A DNA stretch of 64,000 nucleotides. Source: Chryseobacterium gregarium DSM 19109 (GTDB taxonomy: Bacteria > Bacteroidota > Bacteroidia > Flavobacteriales > Weeksellaceae). A model generated the notes under the pieces. That model did no database searches and was not told the DNA's origin. It saw nothing but the letters and a program-made list of their open reading frames with translations. The translations under genes were made by a program, and so were the position numbers. Location: positions 124,001 through 188,000 of the forward strand of contig NZ_AUMU01000001.1 in NCBI RefSeq assembly GCF_000430845.1, written 5' to 3'. Below, piece by piece: positions 1 to 9,663 of this stretch; position 1 is the stretch's first letter, and the number at the start of each line of letters is the position of its first letter.

Positions 1-504
1 TCCAATGTTTTATACGGACAGAAAATATATTGGGAGGAAGACAGGAAACTCACCTGGGATAATTTTAAAAGCAGGACCAACAACCAGCTGGGTACCAATG
101 TAGTGGCTTATACCAATTGTGGATGGTCCTATTCCTACGTTAAATCCTCAAACCCTAAAGCACCTATCAAAATAAAGATTGAAACCATTTTTAATGAAAA
201 CCAATCCTGGAAAGATGTAAAACGGATCAATAATTATGTCCTTCTGCATGAGCAGAAGCATTTTGATGCAGCAGAAGTTTTTGCGCGCAAGCTGCGGAAA
301 GAAATTGCAGAAAAGATCAGGACCTCCTCGGATTTTGACAAGTATTTTAAATCCATCTACAGCCGAGTTCTCAGAGAATACCAGGATTTTCAGAAAACAT
401 ACGATAGAGAAACCCAAAACGGGGTTTTGGAAGAAAAACAGTCGGAATATAATCGTATTATTGCTGAAGAATTAGAAAACTACAAAAGCTATAAAACGTC
501 TTGA
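1..504 (+). CDS. DUF922-type putative secreted Zn-dependent protease, 5' truncated by window edge
   Basis: The reading frame is open from base 1, so the true start lies outside the window; the GTG at 103 is internal. The visible N-terminal part contains a W-E-E-D-R-K-L-T-W-D-N-F segment, typical of the start of the DUF922 domain. Further on, the H-E-Q-K-H-F-D motif (bases 247-267) fits the HExxH zinc-binding helix of metallopeptidases, and DUF922 proteins are described as putative secreted zinc proteases. The rest is charged and helical. No substrate is known. The stop codon (502-504) overlaps the TTG start of the next gene by 3 bases, so the two are probably co-transcribed, although the functions look unrelated. 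Confidence 0.7.
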   Translation, partial: SNVLYGQKIYWEEDRKLTWDNFKSRTNNQLGTNVVAYTNCGWSYSYVKSSNPKAPIKIKIETIFNENQSWKDVKRINNYVLLHEQKHFDAAEVFARKLRKEIAEKIRTSSDFDKYFKSIYSRVLREYQDFQKTYDRETQNGVLEEKQSEYNRIIAEELENYKSYKTS

Positions 505-3194
505 AATTCCTCAATAAAGTCATCAGCGAATTGCTGGCACAAAACCGCGATCTTTCTGACTTCAATATGGTATTGCCCGGGAAGAGGCCAGTTGTATTTA
601 TCCGCCGGATTCTGGAAGAGAACAATTATTCGGGATTTCTCCCGCATTTTTATACGATTGAAGAATTGGTCAATACCATTGCTGATCAGCAGGAAATTGA
701 TGGGATTTCCCTATGGCTGTTTGCCTTTGATGTATACAAAAGCCTGAACCTGATTCCCAATGATGAATTTTCCGAGTTCCTGAAATGGTTTCCCACTTTA
801 CAGAAAGACTGGGATGATATTCTGAAATTTTCAGGAAATGATGAAGCGGTTCTTCAGTATATGTTTGATGAGGAAAGAATCAAGGAGTGGGCACAGGATC
901 TTGGGGAAGATGAGGATGTGCCCAGAAAAAAATTCCTTACTTTCTGGAAAAATATGAATGTTTTCCTGCCTGTACTTAAGAAAAAGTTACAGGAAAAAAA
1001 CTGGGCTACCTCAGGGATGATCCATGAAACGGCAGGGAAAAAGATTGTTGATTTTGCTAAAAGTACACCGCAGCAGTTTGTGTTCTGTGGTTTTAATGCC
1101 TTTACTCCGGTAGAAGAGAAGCTGGTACGAAGCCTTTTGCAGTGGAATAAAGCGCAGTGCTTTTTCCAGGCAGACCATTATTATTTTGATGATGAAAGAC
1201 AGGAAGCAGGAAAGTTCCTGAGGAATCATAAGACATGGAAAGAATTCACTGATGAACGCCCGTTCCAGTGGATCGAAGAGGATTTTAACCAGCCGAAAAA
1301 CATCAAGGTGTATGAAGTATCCGGAAACATTACCCAGACCAAAATCCTTCCTGAAATCCTTAATGAAATTGAGAACAAAATCTATTCCAATACTGCCGTA
1401 GTGTTATTGGATGAAAACCTGCTTCCGGCCAGCCTGGATGCGATGCACGGGGTTCAGAACCTGAATATTACCATGGGTTTCCCTTTGAAAAACCTTTCAT
1501 TTTCCAATGCCGTCAAACAGCTTTTCTATCTCCAGAAGCAGCTGGAAAAAAACAGGTCTTCTTATTATTACCGGGATGTTTATCCCATCCTGGAAGAACT
1601 TCCGAAATCTGATGAAGATGAGCAGACCATCAATACTTTTAAAGCCAGTATAGAACAAAGGAATATTGTTTATATTTCAAAAAAACTTCTGTACGAACTG
1701 CTGGGAAAACTTTCCTATTACAACCTGCTTCAGAAAGCGGAGTCTACCAGTATTTATCTTGATTCATTAATTGCCTTCTGCCAGCAGATTAAATGGCTTG
1801 ACATCGATGATATCCAGTACGAAAACGTTTCCCATTTCGAGAATGCATTCAGAATGATCAGGAACCAGCTGTCTCCGTACAGCTTTGAAATTAAAATGGA
1901 AACGCTGGAAATCCTGATTAACCAGCATATCAATTCGGAAAGTATCGACTTTCAGGGAGAGCCCCTGCAGGGGCTGCAGGTGATGGGATTATTGGAAACC
2001 CGTCTTCTGAACTTTGAAAATGTCATCCTGCTGTCTGTGAACGAAGGGAAGTTACCGCTGGGTAATTCCCAGAATACCTATATTCCTTTTGATATCAGGA
2101 AGTTCTTTGATCTGCATACTTTTCTGGAGAATGACAGTATTTATGCCTATCATTTTTACCGTCTGATCCAGGATGCCAAGAATGTACACCTGTTATTCAA
2201 TGCATTAAGCTCCGGGGTCAATACCGGAGAAAAAAGCAGGTTCATTACCCAGATTGAAATGGAAAGCTCACATCATATCGAACATCTGATCATTGAAAAT
2301 TCCTCCGAACCGATCATTACCCAGCCTATTGAGGTCTCAAAAACGCCTGTTGTTCTCGAAAGGCTTCAGCGGTGGAAGCAGAAAGTTTCGGCTTCCCATC
2401 TTACCAGTTATTTATATAACCCTATTGATTTTTATCTTTCCAAGATTCTGAATACTTCGGAAAGTGATGAGATCGAAGAGGAATTATCAGTAAGGAATTA
2501 TGGAAATCTTGTACATTATACCCTTCAAGATGTTTATGAAGTGTTAAAAGGCAAAGTATTAAAAGAAAATGACTTAAAGCAGTCAATTGCAGCGATAGAT
2601 CAATATATAGAAAGTGCGATCAATAAATTAAAACACCAGCCGGAATTTTACGAAAAGGGAATGAATTTTATTCATAAGGCCATTGCTAAAAAAGTCATCA
2701 GAAACATTTTGGATTATGATCTGGATTTGGTGAAAAACGGCAATGCACTCGAAATTCTGGACATTGAGAAAAGATTTGAAGGCGTGGATTTTTATCTTGA
2801 TGAACATGATAAAATTTCCTTTTTCGGTTTTATAGACAGAATTGACAGACTGAACGGAACCTTAAGGATTATTGATTATAAAACGGCAAAGATCAAGAAC
2901 CTCGTGGTAAAAATAGACGAGGACAAAGCAGATGACTATTTCCATAACAATGACCGGAAACAGGCCCTGCAGCTATGCATCTACCAATATGTAGTCCAGA
3001 ACCTTCCTGAATTCTGGGGAATGCCGATAGAAACGGGAATCTGGAGTTTTGCTGAAGCCAGAAAAGGGGTAATTTCCCTTCAGTTTGAAAAAGGGGATAT
3101 CGATGTCGCCATGAAATCAGTAAAAAGCCTGATCGAAGAAATCCTGAATCCGGATATGAACTTTATTGAAAGGCTTAAGCCGTATTCAAATTGA
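501..3194 (+). CDS. PD-(D/E)XK nuclease family protein, AddB-like
   Basis: An 897-residue protein with an inactivated helicase-like N-terminal body and a C-terminal RecB-type nuclease. The nuclease motifs are visible in order: YGNLVH (His672), GFIDRID (Asp779), IIDYKT (Asp792, Lys794) and a final QALQLCIYQY segment. This is the architecture of the AddB subunit of AddAB double-strand-break resection enzymes and of related Bacteroidota proteins. No clear Walker A sequence remains near the N-terminus, and the four-cysteine iron-sulfur cluster of classical AddB is not seen. I chose the TTG at 501 because the protein begins properly there and overlaps the upstream stop (TTGA). The AddA-like helicase partner is not in the window, so the exact role stays open. 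Confidence 0.8.
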   Translation: MKFLNKVISELLAQNRDLSDFNMVLPGKRPVVFIRRILEENNYSGFLPHFYTIEELVNTIADQQEIDGISLWLFAFDVYKSLNLIPNDEFSEFLKWFPTLQKDWDDILKFSGNDEAVLQYMFDEERIKEWAQDLGEDEDVPRKKFLTFWKNMNVFLPVLKKKLQEKNWATSGMIHETAGKKIVDFAKSTPQQFVFCGFNAFTPVEEKLVRSLLQWNKAQCFFQADHYYFDDERQEAGKFLRNHKTWKEFTDERPFQWIEEDFNQPKNIKVYEVSGNITQTKILPEILNEIENKIYSNTAVVLLDENLLPASLDAMHGVQNLNITMGFPLKNLSFSNAVKQLFYLQKQLEKNRSSYYYRDVYPILEELPKSDEDEQTINTFKASIEQRNIVYISKKLLYELLGKLSYYNLLQKAESTSIYLDSLIAFCQQIKWLDIDDIQYENVSHFENAFRMIRNQLSPYSFEIKMETLEILINQHINSESIDFQGEPLQGLQVMGLLETRLLNFENVILLSVNEGKLPLGNSQNTYIPFDIRKFFDLHTFLENDSIYAYHFYRLIQDAKNVHLLFNALSSGVNTGEKSRFITQIEMESSHHIEHLIIENSSEPIITQPIEVSKTPVVLERLQRWKQKVSASHLTSYLYNPIDFYLSKILNTSESDEIEEELSVRNYGNLVHYTLQDVYEVLKGKVLKENDLKQSIAAIDQYIESAINKLKHQPEFYEKGMNFIHKAIAKKVIRNILDYDLDLVKNGNALEILDIEKRFEGVDFYLDEHDKISFFGFIDRIDRLNGTLRIIDYKTAKIKNLVVKIDEDKADDYFHNNDRKQALQLCIYQYVVQNLPEFWGMPIETGIWSFAEARKGVISLQFEKGDIDVAMKSVKSLIEEILNPDMNFIERLKPYSN

Positions 3195-3220
3195 TTCAAT
3201 TATTCGATTAAAATATGAAA

Positions 3221-3248
3221 GAGCCTGACAGAATATCAGGCTCTTTTT
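3221..3248. terminator. Bidirectional intrinsic terminator
   Basis: GAGCCTGA (3221-3228) pairs perfectly with TCAGGCTC (3236-3243), followed by TTTTT on the plus strand and by a T-rich tract when read on the minus strand. It sits between the convergent nuclease and glutaryl-CoA dehydrogenase genes and can serve both. Confidence 0.85.
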
Positions 3249-3269
3249 ATTTAATTGGCTATGCAAGGT

Positions 3270-4448
3270 CTAGAAAGCATTGAATCCGGTAATATCCATC
3301 CCTGTAATCAGCAAATGGACATCGTGGGTGCCTTCGTAGGTGATTACTGATTCCAGATTAGCGGCATGCCTCATCATCGGGAATTCACCCATAATTCCCA
3401 TTCCACCCAGGATCTGCCGGGATTCCCTTGCAATATCAATGGCCATTTTTACATTGTTTCTTTTCGCCATTGAAATCTGGGCGGGTGTTGCCTTATGGTC
3501 GTTTTTAAGGTTCCCCAGCTGTAAGCAGAGCAACTGGGCTTTGGTAATTTCAGTCAGGAATTCTGCCAGCTTCTTCTGCTGCAGCTGATACGAGCCGATG
3601 GGTTTGCCGAACTGTTTTCTTTCTTTGGAATACTGAACGGCAGTACAGTAGCAGTCAATCGCCGCACCGATAACGCCCCATGATATTCCGTATCTTGCAG
3701 AATTCAGACAGGATAAAGGCCCTTTCAGTCCGGTAACACCCGGAAGCAGGTTTTCTTTCGGTACTTTAACATTGTTGAATACCAGTTCTCCTGTTTTAGA
3801 AGCCCTTAAGCTCCATTTATTATGGGTTTCAGGGGTGGTAAATCCTTCCGTCCCTCTTTCAACGATCAGTCCCTGCACTTTTCCTTCTTCATTTTTCCCC
3901 CAGACTACGGCAATATCGCAAATCGGGGAATTGGTAATCCACATTTTGGCACCGTTCAGCAGGTAATAATCACCCATGTCTTTAAAATTGGTTTCCATAG
4001 AACCGGGGTCTGAACCGTGATTAGGTTCGGTTAGCCCGAAAGATCCGATCATTTCCCCTGCAGCCAATTGAGGCAGATATTTCTTTTTCTGTTCTTCGGA
4101 ACCGAATTCATTGATCGGGAACATCACGAGCGAACTCTGTACGGAAGCGGCAGAACGTACAGCAGAATCACCTCTTTCCAGTTCTTGCATGATAAGGCCA
4201 TAAGAAATCTGATCAAGCCCGGAACCTCCGTACTCCACCGGAATATAGGGACCCAAAGCCCCGATCTGTCCCAGTTCCTTCATCAGTCCCGGGATATCAG
4301 TATGGTCCTGGGCTGCCTGGTCAATCCGGGGCATCACAGAACTTTCTACCCAATCTCTGACGGATTGACGGATCAGCTTGTGTTCTTCGGTAAGTAAAGC
4401 ATCGATTCCGAAATAATCAGGAATGCTTGTAAGGGGATAATATGACAT
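3270..4448 (-). CDS. gcdH: Glutaryl-CoA dehydrogenase (acyl-CoA dehydrogenase family)
   Basis: An FAD flavoenzyme of 392 residues that oxidises and decarboxylates glutaryl-CoA to crotonyl-CoA in lysine and tryptophan breakdown. Family-specific stretches are unmistakable: RSAASVQSSLVMFPI (residues 98-112), FGLTEPNHGSDP (137-148, FAD and substrate loop), MWITNSP (169-175), and YEGTHDVH with the catalytic base Glu372. These match the glutaryl-CoA branch rather than the short- or medium-chain dehydrogenases. The length is normal for the family. It stands alone between two terminator or spacer regions on the minus strand, downstream of the glucan locus regulator, with no sign of a catabolic operon around it. 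Confidence 0.95.
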   Translation of the reverse strand: MSYYPLTSIPDYFGIDALLTEEHKLIRQSVRDWVESSVMPRIDQAAQDHTDIPGLMKELGQIGALGPYIPVEYGGSGLDQISYGLIMQELERGDSAVRSAASVQSSLVMFPINEFGSEEQKKKYLPQLAAGEMIGSFGLTEPNHGSDPGSMETNFKDMGDYYLLNGAKMWITNSPICDIAVVWGKNEEGKVQGLIVERGTEGFTTPETHNKWSLRASKTGELVFNNVKVPKENLLPGVTGLKGPLSCLNSARYGISWGVIGAAIDCYCTAVQYSKERKQFGKPIGSYQLQQKKLAEFLTEITKAQLLCLQLGNLKNDHKATPAQISMAKRNNVKMAIDIARESRQILGGMGIMGEFPMMRHAANLESVITYEGTHDVHLLITGMDITGFNAF

Positions 4449-4569
4449 TGTAATTTAATTTTCCTAAAAATAGCACTTTTCATGAGTTCACGGAAATTTT
4501 TTTTACATGCATTTTATCAGTTGATATTGAGTAATTTAAAGTTAAAATGCTATTTGATTGAAAATTGCA

Positions 4570-5358
4570 TTACTTTTCCTCTTTGTTGGAAATGGGGTAT
4601 TGATTAGCCGGATGATAGATTCTGTTTTTAAACTTGTACAAATACGGCGCTTTGTTGGCAGAACCGTCATACAGTTTCTCCAGTCTTTCCAAAATGTTCA
4701 GACTTAATATCTTACGCTGAAAGTTGTTTCTTCTGAATGTTTCCCCTAAAATGGTTTCATAGAGCGACTGCAGGTCCTTCATCGTGAATTTTTCAGGTAA
4801 CAAGTTACTGGCTGCCACTTCGGTGTTGATGTTCATTCTCAGGTATTCAAGTCCGGTTTCAATAATCCGGTCATGGTCAAAGGCCATCTGCGGAAGTTTG
4901 TTCACTTCAAACCATTCACAGCTTTCGTTAAAGGCATCAGGAAAGGTATTGGCCATTGAAAAATCAATCAGGCTGCAGTAGCCGACCGTAATAAAGCGCT
5001 GAAAGATCCAGTGGTTTTTCGGGACTGCAATACCTTTGTTTTTAAGCAGGATCTGGTGAACATTGTTTTCGGTTCTGTCGATTCTGCCGAAAGTATGAAA
5101 CTGTTTCAGGAAAATATCCTTAAGATGGGTTCTTTCATGTAAAACCCGTGCGGCAGCTTCACGGAGATCTTCATCATTAAATACAAAACCTCCGGGCAGG
5201 GACCACAGATTCAGGTCGTGATATTTTAAAAGAAGGACTTTCAGGATGTTATTATGAAAACCAAATATGGTGCAGTCGACAGATACATGCGCTACAAAGT
5301 CTTTTGTATCAATAAGTTCCTGAAGAGTTTCTTTATTTTTCTCGTTTTTGATTTTCAT
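4570..5358 (-). CDS. NrtR-type NUDIX-domain transcriptional regulator with winged helix
   Basis: A protein of 262 residues: an N-terminal NUDIX fold followed by a C-terminal region (the last 90 residues or so, with FRRNNFQRKILSL) resembling the winged helix of NrtR regulators. The Nudix box is degenerate: GGFVFNDEDLREAA is followed by RVLHERTHL, where the catalytic REUxEExGU glutamates are mostly lost, as expected when the fold binds a ligand instead of hydrolysing it. Bacteroides AraR belongs to this family and senses a sugar. The gene follows an MFS transporter at 16 bases and faces a SusC/SusD glucan locus, so a role as its sugar-responsive regulator is likely (inference). I chose the ATG at 5358; a start at 5400 would overlap the upstream gene. 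Confidence 0.8.
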   Translation of the reverse strand: MKIKNEKNKETLQELIDTKDFVAHVSVDCTIFGFHNNILKVLLLKYHDLNLWSLPGGFVFNDEDLREAAARVLHERTHLKDIFLKQFHTFGRIDRTENNVHQILLKNKGIAVPKNHWIFQRFITVGYCSLIDFSMANTFPDAFNESCEWFEVNKLPQMAFDHDRIIETGLEYLRMNINTEVAASNLLPEKFTMKDLQSLYETILGETFRRNNFQRKILSLNILERLEKLYDGSANKAPYLYKFKNRIYHPANQYPISNKEEK

Positions 5359-5374
5359 GACAGTAAAAATAAAA

Positions 5375-6568
5375 TTATTTTTCAGAAGTCCGGTCTGCAA
5401 GTTTAAAATAAATCAAACTTATAATAAACAGTACGGAAACAGCTGAAAAGATATACAGTGAATAATAGCTTAGCATCTGATTTCCAAATAATACAGACAT
5501 GATAATAGAACTCACGGCACTTCCCAAAGATGAAAAAATAACAATCAGCGAGGTAAAAAGATTCATTCTGCTTTTATCAACCTGCGTAATCATTTTCGAG
5601 CTGATGACAGGATAAAGCGGCGAAAGGAAAAGGCCAATAACCGGAAACAGAAACAGCAGTATTCCGGCATCATCGGCACCGAAAAATTGAATGCTGCTGA
5701 TGATGGCCAGCAGCAGCATAATCAGCGAAACACATACGATGTAATACTTCGACAGGGAAAACCTCTGGATTATATTGGCCGTAATGATTCTTCCGATATA
5801 GGAAAAAACAGCCATGAGTGATGTAGCCTGAAGCGAAAAAAAAGAATTGACCTTTAGGTGGTTTTTATAAAATGAAGGCAGCCATGAATTGAAACTCTGC
5901 TCAATAAGTACAATAGAGAAAATAATCGCTAAAAATATAACAATCAAAGGATTAATCAGTTTTAGTACCTCTTTGAGCATGCTCTTATTTTCCGTTCCGG
6001 CGGATTCTGAAACAGAAAGTCTTGAAAAAAGAAAAATCGTAATGGCTGACAATAATGAAATGGATAGGAAACCGAATTTCCAGAATTCTGAAAACCGGCT
6101 GGAAATCAGCCATCCGAAGCCGATATTAACCACGAAGATGCCGATCATAAAAGAAGCTTCTACACTGTTCATGGTCTTGGCCAGGGACTTCTCATCTGAA
6201 ATATTATGCCTGATCATTCCGTACACACAGATTTTCCCGATGGCGAAACAGGTCCCGATAATGGCAAACCATACTTTGTAAAACCAGAAGACTTCCACAA
6301 ACGGAAGGATCAAAGAGCAGATTCCGACAATAGACAAAGCGAGAATCAGAGATTTTTTAGTCCCGAACCTGCTGATAAAATTCACGGCAAAAAGCGAGAT
6401 AAATGCAATTGGTAGGTCTTTGAAAGATTCCAGAAAACCGAGCTTTTCATAAGTAATTTTTGCCTCGGAAAGCTGAAGGATGACAATGCCCATACAGTTA
6501 AGTACCATTGAAAAAATAAGAAAAGTAAGTTTCAGCGGAAGGGAGATTCGGGCGGTGTTGGTCATCAT
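5375..6568 (-). CDS. MFS transporter, probable inner-membrane sugar importer
   Basis: A 397-residue hydrophobic protein with about twelve membrane segments, starting right after a short N-terminal tail. The loop between segments 2 and 3 contains FISRFGTKKS, a variant of the MFS loop signature. No closer subfamily could be recognised. It is the first gene of a minus-strand pair with the NUDIX-type regulator and is divergent from the SusC gene across a 175-base intergenic region carrying promoter-like motifs in both directions. In comparable loci the MFS member carries the released mono- or disaccharide across the inner membrane; glucose or a short gluco-oligosaccharide would fit the glycosidases next door (inference). 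Confidence 0.75.
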   Translation of the reverse strand: MMTNTARISLPLKLTFLIFSMVLNCMGIVILQLSEAKITYEKLGFLESFKDLPIAFISLFAVNFISRFGTKKSLILALSIVGICSLILPFVEVFWFYKVWFAIIGTCFAIGKICVYGMIRHNISDEKSLAKTMNSVEASFMIGIFVVNIGFGWLISSRFSEFWKFGFLSISLLSAITIFLFSRLSVSESAGTENKSMLKEVLKLINPLIVIFLAIIFSIVLIEQSFNSWLPSFYKNHLKVNSFFSLQATSLMAVFSYIGRIITANIIQRFSLSKYYIVCVSLIMLLLAIISSIQFFGADDAGILLFLFPVIGLFLSPLYPVISSKMITQVDKSRMNLFTSLIVIFSSLGSAVSSIIMSVLFGNQMLSYYSLYIFSAVSVLFIISLIYFKLADRTSEK

Positions 6569-6640
6569 TTTGGGGATTGTTTTTATTCTTTTTTATGATT
6601 TTTTATGAAAAGCAGGGTAAAAAATAGTCCTATGAACCCC

Positions 6641-6648
6641 CAAAAATA
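6641..6648 (-). promoter_or_regulatory. Promoter -7 motif for the MFS/regulator pair
   Basis: TATTTTTG on the minus strand matches the Bacteroidota -7 consensus TAnnTTTG exactly, 72 bases before the MFS start. No TTG was found at the usual -33 distance. Confidence 0.45.
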
Positions 6649-6712
6649 AAGGAAAAATTAAAATATTTATTAAGATAATGTTAATTATTTAAAAAAAAAT
6701 ATATTTTTATTG

Positions 6713-6725
6713 TCTCAATTTGAGA
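6713..6725. promoter_or_regulatory. Perfect inverted repeat (candidate operator) before susC
   Basis: TCTCAA-T-TTGAGA is a perfect 6-bp inverted repeat with a one-base centre, ending 18 bases before the susC ATG. The same bases contain TCAATTTG, one mismatch from the -7 consensus TAnnTTTG, so a bound repressor would cover the promoter. The neighbouring NUDIX-type regulator is the natural candidate ligand (inference). Confidence 0.45.
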
Positions 6726-6743
6726 ATAAAAAACTAACTGTAT

Positions 6744-9653
6744 ATGAATGTAAAAGTATCTAGAAGTTTAGGGATGATTGCCGTGCTCTATTTTACGGCA
6801 AATTTCAGTGCCCAGAACACAACGAATGACACCATTTCCAAAGAGACCAAAATCGAGGAAGTGGTCATGATCGGTTACGGTACCCAGAAGAAGAGTAATG
6901 TGACGGGTGCGATTTCCAGTATTAAAGCAAGTGACATTGAAAATGCTCCTGCAGCGGGCAGACCAGAACAAGTGCTTCAAGGTAGGGCTGCTGGCGTTTC
7001 TGTAATTTCAAATTCCGGACAGCCAGGATCTGCTCCTACTGTAAGAGTAAGAGGAATCACCAGCTTCGGAGCCGGGAGTAACGATCCACTTTGGGTAGTA
7101 GACGGAATTGTTGTAGATAACATTGGATGGCTAAGCCAGTCTGATATTGAAGGAATGGAAATATTAAAAGACGGAGCTTCTGCTGCAATTTATGGTGTTT
7201 CAGCCGCAAAAGGGGTTGTACTTATAACTACCAAAAAAGGCGCAAAAGGAAGAATGAACCTTTCTTACAATGGTTTCTTTGGTGTTGGAAGTGCTGCTAG
7301 AAAGTTGGACTTGCTAAATGCAACACAGTATGCAACCATTATGAATGAAGCCAATGTTAATGATGGTAAGACTCCTATGTTTTCTAATCCAGGTTCTTTA
7401 GGGACAGGGACCGACTGGCAAAAACAGATTTTCAATACGGCGCAACGGCAGTCTCATGAATTCAGTATCAGTGGAGGAAATGATAAGTCTACCTTCTATT
7501 CTTCATTTGGATATTACGATCAGGAAGGGATTGTCATGAGAGATATTTCAAATTACAAAAGACTTAATGCAAGATTAAATTCAACACATAAAGTTTTTGA
7601 CTTTTTAACAATAGGGCAAACTTTCGCATATACTCACGTAAAAGCGCAGGGAATTAATGATAATAATGAATTTGGTGGACCTTTAAGTTCAGCTATTAAC
7701 TTAGATCCTACAACGCCTGTTATTGTTAATAGTATTGCTAATCAGCCTTTTCCAAGTGACTATACAAATAATGCTAATATAATAAGAGATGTTAATGGAA
7801 ATCCTTATGGAATTTCACATTATGTAAGTAAAGAAATGACAAATCCTTTGGCATTTCAGGAAACCCAGAGAGGAAGATACAGATGGTCTGATGATATTAT
7901 TGCGAATGTTTTTGGGGACTGGAAAATTAATAAGAATTTTAATTTTAAGTCAAGCGTAAACGGTAAGCTTTCTTACTGGGGGAATCAGGCCTTTACTCCA
8001 AAATCATATCTAAGTTCTGCTAACTCTAATTCTACAAATAGCTTATTTAGAGAAATTCAAAAGAAATTTGAATGGAATACCGAAAATACTCTTACCTATC
8101 AAAATAAGTTTGGGTTACATAATTTAAATGTATTATTAGGTCAAGGATATTATGAGTATAATATTTCTTACGGACAAAATACAACGTACAAAAATCTTCC
8201 AACAAATGACTGGCAAGAAGCTTCATTTAATTTTGATATTGCGCCGTCTGATAAAACTTCAAACGCTTGGGACGGTAAACAAACGCACAAAGCCTCTTAC
8301 TTTGGAAGAATTGTATACGATTATGATAACAGATACCTTTTCACTGGGACAGTTCGTAGAGATGGATCTTCTAAATTTGGAAGAAATAATCACTGGGGAA
8401 CGTTTCCGGCAATGTCTTTGGGATGGAATTTGTCAAACGAAAGTTTTTGGCCAGAAAATAGCGTAGTAAACAGTGTCAAATTAAGAGGTGGATACGGAGT
8501 TTTAGGAAATGATGCCATTGCAGATTTCCAGTTTGCCAACTTTTTGGTAGCTGGAAGTAATTATACTTTTGGAGATAATATTATTCGTGTAGGATACGCA
8601 CCAAGTACTTTAGAAAATCCGGATTTAAAGTGGGAAAGAACATCTCAGTTTAACATCGCTGCAGATATCAAACTTTTCAGAAATTTCGATTTAAGTGTTG
8701 ATGTTTACAGAAAGAAAAGTAGCGATATTTTGAGACAAGTCGAAGTACCAGGCTATTTAGGATTAATCAATAATCCATGGAGAAATATTGGAGATATGAA
8801 TAATGATGGTGTGGAAGTAACTCTTGGATACAAAAAGAACTGGGGAGATTTTGGGATTTCAGCAAACGGTAATTTTTCTTATTTAAAGAATGAAATTACT
8901 CGGCTTGAAGGAGGTAAAGATTATGTGAATTTTGCTTCTTTCCAGACACTTGGAACGGTTTCTAGGTTGCAGGTAGGCCAATCTTACGGATCTTTTTACG
9001 GCTATCAGAATTTAGGCATTTTCCAGAACCAAGCAGAAATTGATGCTTATAGAAATTCCAATGGAGGATTGATTCAAGCTAATGCAAAACCTGGTGATTT
9101 CAAAAGGCTGGATGCAAACGGAGACGGTAAGATCGATGAAAACGATTACATTAATCTTGGTAATTCAGTACCAAAATATACATTCGGTTTTACTTTAAAT
9201 ATGAATTACAAGAATTTTGACGTAATGTTATTTGCACAAGGACAAGCCGGTAATAAAATTTTCCAGGGACTAAGAAGACTTGATATTCCTGAATCAAACT
9301 ATCAGACTGCCATTCTTGATCGGTGGACAGGTGAAGGGTCTTCAAATACAATCGCAAGACTTACAAAAGACGATCCTAACCAAAACTACACAAGAATGTC
9401 AGATTATTATCTTCAAAAAGGAGATTACTTACGTTTGAAATTAGTTCAAATAGGTTATACACTCTCTAAAGATGTAGCACAAACTATTGGTGCTTCTAAA
9501 ATAAGATTTTATGTGACAGGGGAAAACCTTGTGACTTTTACAAAATATACAGGTTACGATCCTGAAATTGCGGGTGGCGATACCTTTGGTATAGACAGGG
9601 CATACTACCCACAGGCAAGAACTTTTCTTTTTGGTGCTAATGTTCAATTCTAA
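6744..9653 (+). CDS. SusC/RagA family TonB-linked outer membrane transporter
   Basis: A 969-residue outer membrane channel that imports oligosaccharides with energy from TonB. A signal peptide ends near FSAQ (residue 24). The TonB-box region KIEEVVMIGYGTQKK (36-50) leads into the plug domain (to about residue 168, ending GVVLITTKKG), then a long beta-barrel with many Tyr/Phe/Asn-rich strands and a final aromatic strand FLFGANVQF. A Ca-binding-like loop DANGDGKIDEND lies near residue 790. The carboxypeptidase-like N-terminal domain seen in many SusC proteins is missing. Base composition drops strongly after roughly base 7300: 8041-8100 has only 17 G/C in 60. The partner SusD follows directly. 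Confidence 0.95.
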   Translation: MNVKVSRSLGMIAVLYFTANFSAQNTTNDTISKETKIEEVVMIGYGTQKKSNVTGAISSIKASDIENAPAAGRPEQVLQGRAAGVSVISNSGQPGSAPTVRVRGITSFGAGSNDPLWVVDGIVVDNIGWLSQSDIEGMEILKDGASAAIYGVSAAKGVVLITTKKGAKGRMNLSYNGFFGVGSAARKLDLLNATQYATIMNEANVNDGKTPMFSNPGSLGTGTDWQKQIFNTAQRQSHEFSISGGNDKSTFYSSFGYYDQEGIVMRDISNYKRLNARLNSTHKVFDFLTIGQTFAYTHVKAQGINDNNEFGGPLSSAINLDPTTPVIVNSIANQPFPSDYTNNANIIRDVNGNPYGISHYVSKEMTNPLAFQETQRGRYRWSDDIIANVFGDWKINKNFNFKSSVNGKLSYWGNQAFTPKSYLSSANSNSTNSLFREIQKKFEWNTENTLTYQNKFGLHNLNVLLGQGYYEYNISYGQNTTYKNLPTNDWQEASFNFDIAPSDKTSNAWDGKQTHKASYFGRIVYDYDNRYLFTGTVRRDGSSKFGRNNHWGTFPAMSLGWNLSNESFWPENSVVNSVKLRGGYGVLGNDAIADFQFANFLVAGSNYTFGDNIIRVGYAPSTLENPDLKWERTSQFNIAADIKLFRNFDLSVDVYRKKSSDILRQVEVPGYLGLINNPWRNIGDMNNDGVEVTLGYKKNWGDFGISANGNFSYLKNEITRLEGGKDYVNFASFQTLGTVSRLQVGQSYGSFYGYQNLGIFQNQAEIDAYRNSNGGLIQANAKPGDFKRLDANGDGKIDENDYINLGNSVPKYTFGFTLNMNYKNFDVMLFAQGQAGNKIFQGLRRLDIPESNYQTAILDRWTGEGSSNTIARLTKDDPNQNYTRMSDYYLQKGDYLRLKLVQIGYTLSKDVAQTIGASKIRFYVTGENLVTFTKYTGYDPEIAGGDTFGIDRAYYPQARTFLFGANVQF

Positions 9654-9663
9654 TTTTAATAAA

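Noticed and set aside
9631..9663. Upstream start for the SusD gene
   Set aside because: It would overlap susC and place 11 residues before the lipoprotein signal; the ATG at 9664 gives a proper signal peptide.
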